From the NCBI GenBank assembly GCA_003538135.1, contig DPOR01000004.1, positions 34,910 to 80,638 of the forward strand: a stretch of DNA of 45,729 nt, in the 5' to 3' direction. This DNA is from Oscillospiraceae bacterium. Its GTDB lineage: Bacteria; Bacillota; Clostridia; Oscillospirales; Acutalibacteraceae. Position 1 is the stretch's first letter, and each line of letters starts with the position of its first letter. Both the position numbers and the translations under genes were made by a program. The notes beneath the pieces were generated by a model that did no database searches, was not told where the DNA came from, and saw nothing but the letters and a program-made list of their open reading frames with translations. Shown here in pieces: positions 17,017-24,951 of the stretch.

Positions 17017-17613
17017 TTGACGGCTTTATATATTATTTCTGCGATACTCGCCGCATTTTTGCTCCACTGTGCCGCGGTCATTGCGGCGGCGGCTGTTGCT
17101 GAGAGAAATACCGCGTCCGTGCCTTGCGACGTGCTGATAATCCTCGGCTCGCGCGTGGACGGCGACACTCCGCGTGCGGATCTTCGGGCGCGAATAGACG
17201 CGGCGGCGGAATATCTGAAAAAACACCCATCGTGCATGGCAATAGGCACGGGCGGCAACTTCCGTGCCGAACAGACCGTGAGCGAGGCGCAGGCGATAAA
17301 AAACGGGCTTGTCGCAAACGGCATCGAGCCTTCGCGTGTGCTCCTTGAGGACAAAGCCCGCACGACTTACGAAAATTTTTTAAACTGCAAGAAAATCATT
17401 GAAGAAAACGCACCCGAAAACGCCTCTGTCGGCATACTTTCGAATACCTATCACCTGTTTCGTGCGGGACTCATAGCGCGGGACTCGGGACTCGAAAATT
17501 TCAGCCTCATCCCCGCGCCGTCGCCGACTCCCTTGCGCGGATATCTGCGCGAGAGCGTGGTTATCTTCGAGGTCTGGGGCAAAAAAATCAAACGGGCTTT
17601 TTCAAAGGAATGA
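17017..17613 (+). CDS. DUF218 (YdcF/SanA/ElyC-like) membrane-anchored protein
   Basis: This 198-residue protein has one N-terminal membrane segment (about residues 3-27). The DUF218 domain carries DVLIILGSRVDGDTPRADLRAR, GTGGNFRAEQTVSEAQAIKNGL, EDKARTTYENF and ILSNTYHLFRAGLIA in the usual order. Relatives such as SanA and ElyC affect cell-envelope integrity and peptidoglycan precursor use; biochemistry is unresolved. The start is a TTG seven bases after AGAGGG; an earlier in-frame TTG at 16969 has no ribosome site and would disturb the membrane anchor. The stop lies two bases from the stop of the convergent M14 peptidase gene. Confidence 0.85.
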   Translation: MTALYIISAILAAFLLHCAAVIAAAAVAERNTASVPCDVLIILGSRVDGDTPRADLRARIDAAAEYLKKHPSCMAIGTGGNFRAEQTVSEAQAIKNGLVANGIEPSRVLLEDKARTTYENFLNCKKIIEENAPENASVGILSNTYHLFRAGLIARDSGLENFSLIPAPSPTPLRGYLRESVVIFEVWGKKIKRAFSKE

Positions 17614-17615
17614 TT

Positions 17616-18518
17616 TCACATCACGCAGGCGAGCACCAACGTCTCCTCAATGCTTTTATATACGCTCTCGAGGTCGCTCGGCGGCAGGGGATTCTCGCCC
17701 TTTCCCAGTTCAAACGTGAACGACGGTATCCCAAGCGCCTGCGTCGTCCAGTCCTTGAAGCCCGCGTGCGAGGCGAGCCCCGCGTTTTTTACGAGAGTAT
17801 AACCGCTTGACGCGGCGAAGATTTTTGCCAGGTGCTCCGCGCGCTCCGGGGTATGCTCCCCGTATTTGAAATATATCTCTTCTCCCTGACTGTGCAGGGC
17901 TACAGCCGTGCGCGGCATACGCCTCAGACACAGCCGCACAAGAGCTGTTACCTCCGGCTCGCTCCCGGGCGCATAGCCGCCGAACCGCCTCGGCGCGGGC
18001 GCGGTTATCCCCGCCGATATCTCGAGCGATTTTGAGACATCCCAGCCGGCGTTGAAGTTGTGATTCAAATCGACTCCGCGGGCGTTTGCGTTCCAGAGGT
18101 CGCAGCTCCCGCTCATCGCCCGCTCGACGCTCTCTTTGAATTTTCCTGCGGATTTGGCACCGTGCAGAGCTATCTCGACCCCGTCGGGATTGACGCACGG
18201 GATGAAGATTATCTCCCGTCGGCTCAGCGCACCGCCTACGTCTATCCCGCACACAGTCTGCCTGTTTTTTGCGCTCAGGCACAGCCGTTCGATAAATCTC
18301 AGCGTCACGAGTGCCGTCAGCCGCTCCTGCGCGTGGAAGCACGCCGCTATGAGCACGGGATTTGCGCTCCTGCCGAAGCGGACGGCGAACAGCTTTCTCC
18401 CGCAGACGCTTCGGCCGATTATTTCGGTTTTTAAAAACGGATATTCCGCCTGCAGAGAGTCTACGCTTTTCTTTATATATGCGTAGTCCGGCTCGCAGGG
18501 CGTGAAAATATATTTCAA
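17616..18518 (-). CDS. M14 family zinc carboxypeptidase (gamma-D-glutamyl-diamino acid peptidase-like)
   Basis: This 300-residue metallopeptidase has H62 and E65 (HAQE) and H209 (ALHSQGEE) as zinc ligands. Substrate residues are NPDG (110-113) and RGVDLNHNF (147-155), and E270 in FTFELGKGENPLP is the expected catalytic glutamate. The motif set fits bacterial M14 enzymes that cut between D-Glu and a diamino acid in peptidoglycan peptides. No signal peptide is visible, so it may act on recycled muropeptides in the cytosol or be exported by another route. GGGGTGA precedes the start. It faces the DUF218 gene tail to tail and the Nudix gene head to head. Confidence 0.88.
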   Translation of the reverse strand: MKYIFTPCEPDYAYIKKSVDSLQAEYPFLKTEIIGRSVCGRKLFAVRFGRSANPVLIAACFHAQERLTALVTLRFIERLCLSAKNRQTVCGIDVGGALSRREIIFIPCVNPDGVEIALHGAKSAGKFKESVERAMSGSCDLWNANARGVDLNHNFNAGWDVSKSLEISAGITAPAPRRFGGYAPGSEPEVTALVRLCLRRMPRTAVALHSQGEEIYFKYGEHTPERAEHLAKIFAASSGYTLVKNAGLASHAGFKDWTTQALGIPSFTFELGKGENPLPPSDLESVYKSIEETLVLACVM

Positions 18519-18585
18519 AAAATCACCCCCGAAAAATAATATTTATTTTTTCGCGGGATAAGACCTGAACGGAGGGCTTATTATA

Positions 18586-19131
18586 ATGAAGCTTGATGAA
18601 AAAACAGTTGAGAAAAAGTACATCTATAGGGGCAGGATAATCAACGTCCGCACCGACACTGCCGAGTTGCCGAACGGCAAAAAGGCTCTGCGCGAGGTGG
18701 TGGAGCATCCGGGCGGAGTGACGGTTGCCGCGCTGACCGATAACGACGAGCTGATGTTCGTCAGGCAGTTTCGATATCCCTATTCCGAGGTTCTGCTTGA
18801 GCTGCCCGCAGGCAAGCTCGAATACGGCGAGGATCCGTTTGAGGCCGGAAAGCGCGAGCTACGCGAGGAGACGGGAGCCGTGGCGGAGCAATATACCGAC
18901 CTCGGAAAATTCTATCCCACGCCGGGCTACTGCGGCGAGATAATCCATATGTATGCGGCGAAAAACCTGTCCTTTACTTCTCTTGACCTCGATGACGACG
19001 AGTTTCTGGCGCCGGAGAGAATACCGCTCGAAAAGGCGGTTGAGATGGTCATGAACAACGAGATACGCGACGGCAAAACGCAGGCCGCCGTACTTAAAGT
19101 CGCGCAGCTGCGCAGGAGGGGCGAGATATGA
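18586..19131 (+). CDS. ADP-ribose pyrophosphatase-type Nudix hydrolase
   Basis: This 181-residue enzyme has the Nudix box at residues 76-98 (G76, E82, R90-E91, E94-E95, G97), preceded by LLELPAGKLE. The YPTPGYCGEIIHMYAA segment is the proline-containing element placed after the box in ADP-ribose pyrophosphatases. It should hydrolyse ADP-ribose to AMP and ribose 5-phosphate. GGAGGG precedes the ATG by nine bases. Its 3' end overlaps the start of maf by four bases, and maf in turn overlaps the dehydrogenase gene, forming a tight three-gene operon. Confidence 0.92.
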   Translation: MKLDEKTVEKKYIYRGRIINVRTDTAELPNGKKALREVVEHPGGVTVAALTDNDELMFVRQFRYPYSEVLLELPAGKLEYGEDPFEAGKRELREETGAVAEQYTDLGKFYPTPGYCGEIIHMYAAKNLSFTSLDLDDDEFLAPERIPLEKAVEMVMNNEIRDGKTQAAVLKVAQLRRRGEI

Positions 19132-19691
19132 AAACCGTTCTTGCGTCGTCCTCGCCGCGCAGAAAAGAGCTGCTCGAGACGGCCGGCGTTGACTTCGAAA
19201 TAGACGTCGAGGGCGTAGAGGAAATTCCGCAGGGCAATACTCCCGAGGAGAAGGTCTGCTCCGTAGCGGCGCAGAAGTGCCGTCCCGTGGCGGCTCGCCG
19301 ACCGGGCGACTGCGTAATAGGCGCGGACACGGTGGTTTCAATAGACGGCGATATTCTCGGCAAGCCCCGCGACAGAAAGGACGCTTACGATATGCTGAGC
19401 CGCCTCTCGGGCAGGGAGCACACGGTCTACACGGGAGTGTGCATCTCGGCAAACGGCGAAGAGACCGTGTTCGGCGAGGCGACTAAAGTGAAATTTTTCC
19501 CGCTCTCCGACAGCGAAATTGAGGACTATGTGTCGAGCGGCGAGCCCATGGACAAGGCCGGGGCTTACGGCATACAGGGGCTCGGCTGCACGCTTGTGGA
19601 GGGCATAAGCGGCGACTATTTCAACGTCGTCGGTCTGCCCGTCGCGCGGGTGGTGCGCGAGATAAAAAGGATAACGGGGGCGAAAAAATGA
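19128..19691 (+). CDS. maf: Maf-family nucleoside triphosphate pyrophosphatase
   Basis: This 187-residue protein starts with the Maf signature LASSSPRRKELL (5-16) and has GADTVV (65-70), GKPRD...A, SGREHTVYTGV and KAGAYGIQGLG in order. Maf proteins hydrolyse dTTP/UTP or modified nucleotides to monophosphates and are linked to septum formation and house-cleaning. Both neighbours overlap it by ATGA junctions. Together with the Nudix gene upstream it gives a nucleotide-sanitising pair. Confidence 0.94.
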   Translation: MKTVLASSSPRRKELLETAGVDFEIDVEGVEEIPQGNTPEEKVCSVAAQKCRPVAARRPGDCVIGADTVVSIDGDILGKPRDRKDAYDMLSRLSGREHTVYTGVCISANGEETVFGEATKVKFFPLSDSEIEDYVSSGEPMDKAGAYGIQGLGCTLVEGISGDYFNVVGLPVARVVREIKRITGAKK

Positions 19692-20581
19692 AGCTGCTTG
19701 TGACAGGCGCGTTTAAAATAACGCCCGAAGAAACCGAAAAGCTCGAAAAGCTCGGATATGAAATATATTTCATGCCCGATGAGCGCGTCCCGATGCCGGA
19801 GGATATCCCCTGCGGCGAGATAGAGGCTGTCATTTGCAACGGGCTGTTTCTCTATACCCCGCCGGAGAAATTCCCCCTTTTGAAAACCGTTCAGCTGACG
19901 AGCGCGGGAGTTGACCGCGTGCCCGCGGACTACATGGATTCCCACGGTATAAAGGTATTCAGCGCCCGCGGGGTATACAGCGCACCCATGGCGGAGTTCG
20001 CCGTCTGTTCCGTGCTCGGCTTTTATAAGCGTACGGCGTTTTTTGCGGCAGCTCAGGCGGAGCGCCGCTGGGAGAAGCACCGCGGACTTGAGGAGCTTGG
20101 AGGAAGGCGCGTTGTCATAGTCGGCTGCGGGAGCGTCGGACGCGAATGCGCGGACAGGTTCAGAGCCTTTGGCTGCGAGATTATCGGCGTGAGCCGCAGA
20201 CCCTGCGTTGACGGCTTTGATAAAATCTATCCGATAAGCGAGCTGCGTGCCGCCGCAAGCGAGGGTGACATAATTATATTCTGCCTGCCGCTGACCAAAG
20301 AGACGGAGCACCTCGCCGACGGGGAAATTTTCTCCGCGATGAAAGACGGGGCGGTCATAGTCAATATTTCGCGCGGCGGGATAATTGACACCGAGGCTCT
20401 CATAAGCGAGCTCAAATCGGGACGGCTCAGAGCCGCTCTCGATGTGTTTGAGCAGGAGCCGCTGCCCGCCGACAGCGAGCTGTGGGCGCTGCCGAACGCC
20501 ATCATAACTCCGCACAATTCCTTTGTCGGCGAGGGAAACAGGGAGAGACTTTTTGCCCTGATAACGGAAAATCTCAGATGA
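19688..20581 (+). CDS. D-isomer specific 2-hydroxyacid dehydrogenase family protein
   Basis: This 297-residue NAD(P)-dependent oxidoreductase has the dinucleotide motif VGCGSVG (145-151), with a cysteine in the middle. Catalytic residues are R229 in NISRGGIID, E255 in LDVFEQEP, and H276 in ITPHNS. The N-terminal part is short, and the fold resembles glyoxylate/hydroxypyruvate reductase-like members. The substrate is unknown. It overlaps maf by four bases and is the last gene before a hairpin terminator. Confidence 0.9.
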   Translation: MKLLVTGAFKITPEETEKLEKLGYEIYFMPDERVPMPEDIPCGEIEAVICNGLFLYTPPEKFPLLKTVQLTSAGVDRVPADYMDSHGIKVFSARGVYSAPMAEFAVCSVLGFYKRTAFFAAAQAERRWEKHRGLEELGGRRVVIVGCGSVGRECADRFRAFGCEIIGVSRRPCVDGFDKIYPISELRAAASEGDIIIFCLPLTKETEHLADGEIFSAMKDGAVIVNISRGGIIDTEALISELKSGRLRAALDVFEQEPLPADSELWALPNAIITPHNSFVGEGNRERLFALITENLR

Positions 20582-20583
20582 AA

Positions 20584-20622
20584 ACCGCCGCCGGACACCA
20601 ATATAAATCCGGCGGCAGTCGC
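20584..20622 (+). terminator. Terminator after the Nudix-maf-dehydrogenase operon
   Basis: CCGCCGCCGGA pairs with TCCGGCGGCAG-type arm around an AT-rich loop, followed by a short T/A-rich stretch. The run of T is weak, so termination efficiency is uncertain. Confidence 0.55.
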
Positions 20623-20689
20623 TTTATATATATAAAATTGAAGTACATCTTTTTCAAAGCTCGTTATTATTGACGAAAGCGCAAGGGAG

Positions 20690-21208
20690 GTGGTAAAGAT
20701 AGATCGTGAAGAAAAGTTAAAAGAGCTCATGGACGGCTACGGCAAGCTCGTCTTCAGCATATGCTACCGACTGACGAACGACTACTTTACCGCCGAGGAT
20801 CTGACACAGGAGACATTTTTGTCCGCCTATTCCTCTTTGGATCGCTTTGACGGGCGCAACGAGCGCGCGTGGCTTAGCAGGATAGCGACGAACAAGTGCC
20901 TCGATCATCTGAAAAGCGCGGCGTCGCGAACGTCGCCCGCGGAGGATGATGAGCTGGAGTTCAGAGCGGGCGCTTCACCGGGACTCGAGGACGAATACAT
21001 GAACGCCCAGCTCGGGCGCGATATCAGAGCGGCGTGCGAGGCGTTGAGAGAACCCTACCGCAGCGTGGCGGTCGAGTATTTCTGCGAGGATATGCCGCTG
21101 TCAAAGATAGCCGAGCGAACGGGCGAACCGCTGAAAACCGTCCAGACCCGGGCATACAGAGCAAAGAAAATGCTCAGAGAAAATCTAAAGGAGGTCATAC
21201 TGCAATGA
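20690..21208 (+). CDS. ECF-type RNA polymerase sigma factor
   Basis: This protein of about 172 residues has a sigma-70 region 2 (LVFSICYRLTNDYFTAEDLTQETFLSAY, about 20-47; then WLSRIATNKCLDHL) and a region 4 (about 105-165) with helix-turn-helix PLSKIAERTGEPLKTVQTRAYRAKKML. It should direct polymerase to envelope-stress promoters. The start is uncertain: the GTG at 20690 overlaps the strong GGGAGG site, the next in-frame ATG is at 20729 with a weak site, and nothing standard lies at ideal spacing. The anti-sigma gene overlaps its stop by four bases. Confidence 0.92.
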   Translation: MVKIDREEKLKELMDGYGKLVFSICYRLTNDYFTAEDLTQETFLSAYSSLDRFDGRNERAWLSRIATNKCLDHLKSAASRTSPAEDDELEFRAGASPGLEDEYMNAQLGRDIRAACEALREPYRSVAVEYFCEDMPLSKIAERTGEPLKTVQTRAYRAKKMLRENLKEVILQ

Positions 21209-21651
21209 CACACGCAGACGATAAAAAATTAACGCTCCTGCTGCGCGGCGGCTTGAGCGAGAGCGAAAAAGCAAAAGTCATGGAGCACATCGCCGAATGC
21301 GACGAGTGCGCCGACCGTATGGCCTGCTTGACGCTCGATATGGCAGCTGTCGACCCGCCCGCCGGCATGAGCGAGGAAATCCTCGCCGCCGCCGCAAGGG
21401 AGAACACCCGCGAGAAGCGCAGGCAGGATAACCTGCTGCTCTATTCCGTGAGAGTGGTCGCGGGGATATGCGCGGCGCTCGTGATGATATTCTCCGGCGC
21501 TTTTAAGCACATATCGAAGATAAATGATATAGATATGTCGAAGCTGAACGACAAGAGCCGCTCGATAAGCCAATCTATCGACGAGAGCTTCAGCGAATTC
21601 AAACAGAAAATCTCTGACTTGGGAGGAAATAATAATGAACAAAAAGAATAA
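21205..21651 (+). CDS. Zinc-finger anti-sigma factor, single membrane span
   Basis: This 148-residue protein has an N-terminal anti-sigma domain with the HxxxCxxC motif (HIAECDEC, about residues 28-35), typical of ZAS-type anti-sigma factors. One membrane segment (about 82-102) and a short helical extracytoplasmic tail follow. It should hold the preceding ECF sigma factor inactive until an envelope signal arrives. AAAGGAGGTC lies eight bases before the ATG, which overlaps the sigma stop. The 3' end overlaps the next gene by 17 bases, so the whole module is translationally linked. Confidence 0.88.
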   Translation: MTHADDKKLTLLLRGGLSESEKAKVMEHIAECDECADRMACLTLDMAAVDPPAGMSEEILAAAARENTREKRRQDNLLLYSVRVVAGICAALVMIFSGAFKHISKINDIDMSKLNDKSRSISQSIDESFSEFKQKISDLGGNNNEQKE

Positions 21652-22198
21652 AATACTCTTTTTCCTGTTTTCGCTCATTCCGGGCGCCGCGCATATGTAT
21701 ATAGGTCTCGTCAAGCGCGGACTTGTTATAATGCTCGCGCTCGTCGCGGGAGCGGGACTCGCCATGATGGCCGACACCCCGGCGTTTCTGCTCGTGCTTC
21801 CGGTGCTGTGGTTCTACAGCTTCTTCGACGCATGGAACAAATATCATCTGCCCGAGGATAAGCTGGCAAAGGTTCAGGACGACTTCCTGTTCTTCTTGAA
21901 CGCCATGCCCGAAAATGTTCGCTCTGATCCGCGCTTTAAGAAAGTTGCCTCCGCAAATGTTTTAAAGGTCGGCGGCATTGTTGCGATAATAGCCGGAGCC
22001 TATCTTATCTGGGATCAGATAATAGTCAGAGTTCTTATCCGACTGCTCAGCGATACGGGCGCCGAGATCCTGAGCCAAATTTCCTATAAGCTTCCGCAGG
22101 TAGCCGTCGCTGTCATACTGATAGTTGTGGGAATAAAGCTCATCTCGCACAAGAAGCGCGAACTGGAGAGAAAGAATAACGAAGGGGAGGATGAATAA
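21635..22198 (+). CDS. Polytopic membrane protein of unknown function in the ECF module
   Basis: This 187-residue protein has about four membrane segments: around residues 8-24, 30-65 (two closely spaced), 108-125 and 150-170. The N-terminal half (LFSLIPGAAHMYIGLVKRGL) resembles TM2-type small membrane domains. A cytoplasmic or external loop of about 40 charged residues lies between the halves, and the C-terminus is basic then acidic. Its position directly after sigma and anti-sigma, with overlap, suggests a role in sensing or in the envelope response, but no function is known. Confidence 0.8.
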   Translation: MNKKNKILFFLFSLIPGAAHMYIGLVKRGLVIMLALVAGAGLAMMADTPAFLLVLPVLWFYSFFDAWNKYHLPEDKLAKVQDDFLFFLNAMPENVRSDPRFKKVASANVLKVGGIVAIIAGAYLIWDQIIVRVLIRLLSDTGAEILSQISYKLPQVAVAVILIVVGIKLISHKKRELERKNNEGEDE

Positions 22199-22199
22199 T

Positions 22200-22505
22200 A
22201 TGGCGGCAAAGCGTGTAGGCTCGGTGACGCTCGGTTTGACCCTTGTCACATTCGGCGTGATGTTTTTACTCAGCGCATTTATTAAGAGCTTCAACTACCT
22301 CGATGTAATAAAATTCTGGCCTGTTATCTTTATATCTCTCGGCATTGAGATGCTCGTCCACGCTTTTTCGAAGAATGCGGAAAAGGCAAAGCTTGATGTT
22401 CCGTCCTGCCTGATGACATGCGTGCTCATGCTCTTTTCGATGTGCCTCGCCGGCGCGCAGTATGCCATAACGGAGCTCATTCCCTACCTTGAGACGCGCG
22501 CATAA
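22200..22505 (+). CDS. Small membrane protein, LiaI/LiaF-like transmembrane region
   Basis: This 101-residue protein has two or three membrane segments. The pattern KRVGSVTLGLTLVTFGV...NYLDVIKFWPVIFISLGIEML resembles the LiaI/LiaF transmembrane domain (FWPVILIxLGI), a group tied to cell-envelope stress sensing. The ATG at 22200 is chosen because GGGGAGG lies nine bases upstream; an earlier ATG at 22191 abuts that site. It sits between another membrane protein and a VanY-type peptidase in the ECF operon. Confidence 0.78.
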   Translation: MAAKRVGSVTLGLTLVTFGVMFLLSAFIKSFNYLDVIKFWPVIFISLGIEMLVHAFSKNAEKAKLDVPSCLMTCVLMLFSMCLAGAQYAITELIPYLETRA

Positions 22506-22517
22506 AGAGGTGGCTAA

Positions 22518-23384
22518 ATGAAAGATAAGCTTAGAAAGAGAGTCTCCGCGGGGCTGATAATCTCCGTTTTGGCGGTCATGGCTGCGCTGCTCGCAGTCCT
22601 TGCGGCGAAGCCGCACCTGCGGTTTACGGCGGGGGAATATCTCGGGCTCAACACCCGAAAAGTGACCGTTGCGAAGATTTCTCCCGAGCTCGAAGAGGTG
22701 AGCGTCGGCGCTCTGCGCGGCGATTCCCGCGTGATGTTCGACCAGAGTCTGATGCTCGTAAATTCAAAATACCCCCTGAAGGACGGGGACGAGCCCGAGC
22801 TTGCTGAATACAAAAAGACGGGCGTCATAATGAACGCCTGCGCCGCAGAGAGCTATTCGGAGCTGTCCGCCGCAGTGAGAGAAAAGACGGACAGCAAGCT
22901 GCTTGTCATGAGTAGCGTCCGCGACGCGCAGGAGCAAAAGGAGCTTTACGGCAGGGATTCGTCCACTGCCGCAGCCCCCGGCACGAGCGAACACCAGACG
23001 GGGCTCGGACTCGACGTCTATGTCAAATACTTCGCGGGGCAGGGCTTTCTCAAGAGCAAGGCGGGGCAGTTCGTAAACTCCGAGTCGTGGAAATACGGAT
23101 TTATAATCCGCTACCCGTCCTACGGCAAAAGCTCGACGGGGATAAAATTCGAGCCGTGGCACATACGCTACGTCGGCAAGCCCCATGCGGCGATAATATA
23201 TAACGATCGCCTGACGCTCGAAAAATATATTGACTCGCTCAAAAAGGGCGAGTGGTATGCGGCGGACGGATATCTCATCTCGCGGCAGGAGCTCGGCGAA
23301 AAAGTCAATATGCCGAAGAGCTACTCGTCGGCAGTCATCTCCCCGGACAACACCGGCTGCTATATAATAACGGTCAGGCAGTAA
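22518..23384 (+). CDS. VanY-type D-alanyl-D-alanine carboxypeptidase (M15B)
   Basis: This 288-residue membrane-anchored enzyme has an N-terminal anchor (about 10-30) followed by an extracellular M15 domain. Visible motifs are SSVRDAQEQ (132-140), the zinc motif SEHQTGLGLD (H159, D166), and EPWH (212-215) with the catalytic glutamate and third zinc ligand. It should trim the terminal D-Ala from peptidoglycan pentapeptides. About 60 residues follow the catalytic core. It is the last gene of the sigma/anti-sigma operon, which suggests wall remodelling is an output of that regulator (inference). GAGGTGG lies before the ATG. Confidence 0.92.
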   Translation: MKDKLRKRVSAGLIISVLAVMAALLAVLAAKPHLRFTAGEYLGLNTRKVTVAKISPELEEVSVGALRGDSRVMFDQSLMLVNSKYPLKDGDEPELAEYKKTGVIMNACAAESYSELSAAVREKTDSKLLVMSSVRDAQEQKELYGRDSSTAAAPGTSEHQTGLGLDVYVKYFAGQGFLKSKAGQFVNSESWKYGFIIRYPSYGKSSTGIKFEPWHIRYVGKPHAAIIYNDRLTLEKYIDSLKKGEWYAADGYLISRQELGEKVNMPKSYSSAVISPDNTGCYIITVRQ

Positions 23385-23390
23385 AAATTT

Positions 23391-23426
23391 ATGCGGTACA
23401 CTTCAAAAGATGTGTGCCGCATTTTT
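23391..23426 (+). terminator. Terminator after the ECF module
   Basis: ATGCGGTACAC pairs with GTGTGCCGCAT (one wobble) and is followed by TTTTTC, a few bases after the carboxypeptidase stop. Confidence 0.8.
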
Positions 23427-23456
23427 CGGTCTCTGAATTTATCCGATAAGTCCCAT

Positions 23457-23496
23457 AAAAAACGGGGCTGCCTGTAAGACAGCCCCGCTTGAATTT
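23457..23496 (-). terminator. Terminator of hom, probably bidirectional
   Basis: CGGGGCTG and CAGCCCCG arms enclose a short loop. On the minus strand the hairpin is followed by GTTTTTTATG, directly after hom; on the plus strand it is followed by a weaker CTTGAATTTTTT tract. Confidence 0.8.
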
Positions 23497-23500
23497 TTTA

Positions 23501-24742
23501 TCAATAATCCGTAACCCTGATTGTCGAAATAATCTCCGCGCCGAGCAGGGTTTCGAGCTTCGTGCGAAGCTCGCGCTCCGAGGCAGCGGGAGTTACAAAG
23601 GCGAACTCGTCCTCCGGCGCACCGGCGCGCTTTAAGAGCTTTATTTCGCCGAAGGTTTTCTCCGCCGAGGAGATGACCTGCTGCTTTTGCTGAGCGCGTC
23701 CTCTGACGTAGAGCGCAGTGGGCATATCGAGGTAGTCGGCTACATAGCCCTCCTCGCTGTCCGCCCAGCCGAAGAATTTCTGCTTGTTCTCATGGCGTGC
23801 GCAGTCAATGACATCGCCGACGACCGCGCTCGCGGTGGGCAGCTTGCCCGCGCCTCTGCCGTAGAATACGACGTCGCCTATCGCGTCGCCGCGCACGAGA
23901 ATAGCGTTGAAAACATCGTCGACGCTTGCGAGCTGGCTGTGATGATTGACAAATGCGGGGCTGACTATCGCATAGATGTGCTTACCGTCCTCGCTCTTGC
24001 GCGCCCTGCCGAGCAGCTTTATGACTCCGCCCCAATCCTTGGCGTAGTCAACGTCCTCAAGGGTTATCTCGGTTATGCCCTCGGTATGCACCTGCTCGGG
24101 ATAGACGTGCTTGCCGAAGCAGAGCGAGGCGAGTATGCAGACCTTGCGGCACGCGTCGAAGCCGAGAATATCGGCGGAGGGGTCGCGCTCGGCGTAGCCG
24201 TTATCCTGCGCAAGCTTGAGCGCATCCTCAAACGCCATATTGTCGTTTATCATCTTGGTGAGAATGAAGTTCGTCGTGCCGTTTAATATGCCGGCGAATT
24301 CGTCTATCTCATTTGCGGCAAGGCACTGGCTTATCGGCCTGATTATCGGAATACCGCCGCCGACCGACGCCTCAAACAGGAAGTTTACGTTGTGCTGCGC
24401 GGCATATTTCAGCAGCTCGCAGCCCTTGGCGGCGACAAGCTCTTTATTCGAGGTGACGACGCTCTTGCCCGCCTTGAGGCAGGCGGAGACAAACTCGTAT
24501 GCCGGATGAAGGCCGCCCATTGTCTCGACGACGACCTTAACCTCGGGGTCGTTGAGGATGATGTTGAAATCTTTTATAAAGAGCTTCTCGTTGGGGTCCC
24601 CGGGGAAGTCCTTGAGGTCGAGGATGTATTTTATCTCGAGCTCGGACTGAGTGCTCTTTCTTACTATACTGTCGTGATTTTTGTTGATGACCTCGGCAAC
24701 GCCGCTTCCGACAACGCCGTAGCCCATTATAGCTATATACAT
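23501..24742 (-). CDS. hom: Homoserine dehydrogenase
   Basis: This 413-residue enzyme reduces aspartate semialdehyde to homoserine for threonine, methionine and isoleucine synthesis. It has the nucleotide motif GYGVVGSG (7-14), ETMGG, SNKELVA, ASVGGGIPIIRP and LNGTTNFILTKM, then GYAERDPSADILGFDACRK with catalytic acidic and lysine residues. The C-terminal 80 residues form an ACT-like regulatory part shorter and less regular than usual, so threonine feedback is possible but not certain. GGGGAGAAAG precedes the start. It stands alone, with a terminator after it and no visible thrC or thrB neighbours. Confidence 0.95.
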   Translation of the reverse strand: MYIAIMGYGVVGSGVAEVINKNHDSIVRKSTQSELEIKYILDLKDFPGDPNEKLFIKDFNIILNDPEVKVVVETMGGLHPAYEFVSACLKAGKSVVTSNKELVAAKGCELLKYAAQHNVNFLFEASVGGGIPIIRPISQCLAANEIDEFAGILNGTTNFILTKMINDNMAFEDALKLAQDNGYAERDPSADILGFDACRKVCILASLCFGKHVYPEQVHTEGITEITLEDVDYAKDWGGVIKLLGRARKSEDGKHIYAIVSPAFVNHHSQLASVDDVFNAILVRGDAIGDVVFYGRGAGKLPTASAVVGDVIDCARHENKQKFFGWADSEEGYVADYLDMPTALYVRGRAQQKQQVISSAEKTFGEIKLLKRAGAPEDEFAFVTPAASERELRTKLETLLGAEIISTIRVTDY

Positions 24743-24853
24743 GGCAACTTTCTCCCCACTGTTATTTTTTTACTATTTTATCACAAAGGCGGGCGGCGAT
24801 AAAGTCTCAAAAGAAAACTTTTTTACTTTTTTGTGAAGTATTTTTCAAACTCA

Positions 24854-24880
24854 TTGAGTTTTAAGGCAAAATAGTATAAT
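24854..24880 (+). promoter_or_regulatory. Probable promoter of the AI-2E family transporter gene
   Basis: TATAAT at 24875-24880 follows TTGAGT at 24854-24859 with a short 15-base spacer, or ATTGAG with 16. The region is AT-rich and directly upstream of the gene. Confidence 0.45.
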
Positions 24881-24951
24881 ATATATGATGTATTATGCCG
24901 CCTTGAAACCGCAAACAGAAATAAAGGCCGTTGAAAGAAGAGGTGCAGAAA

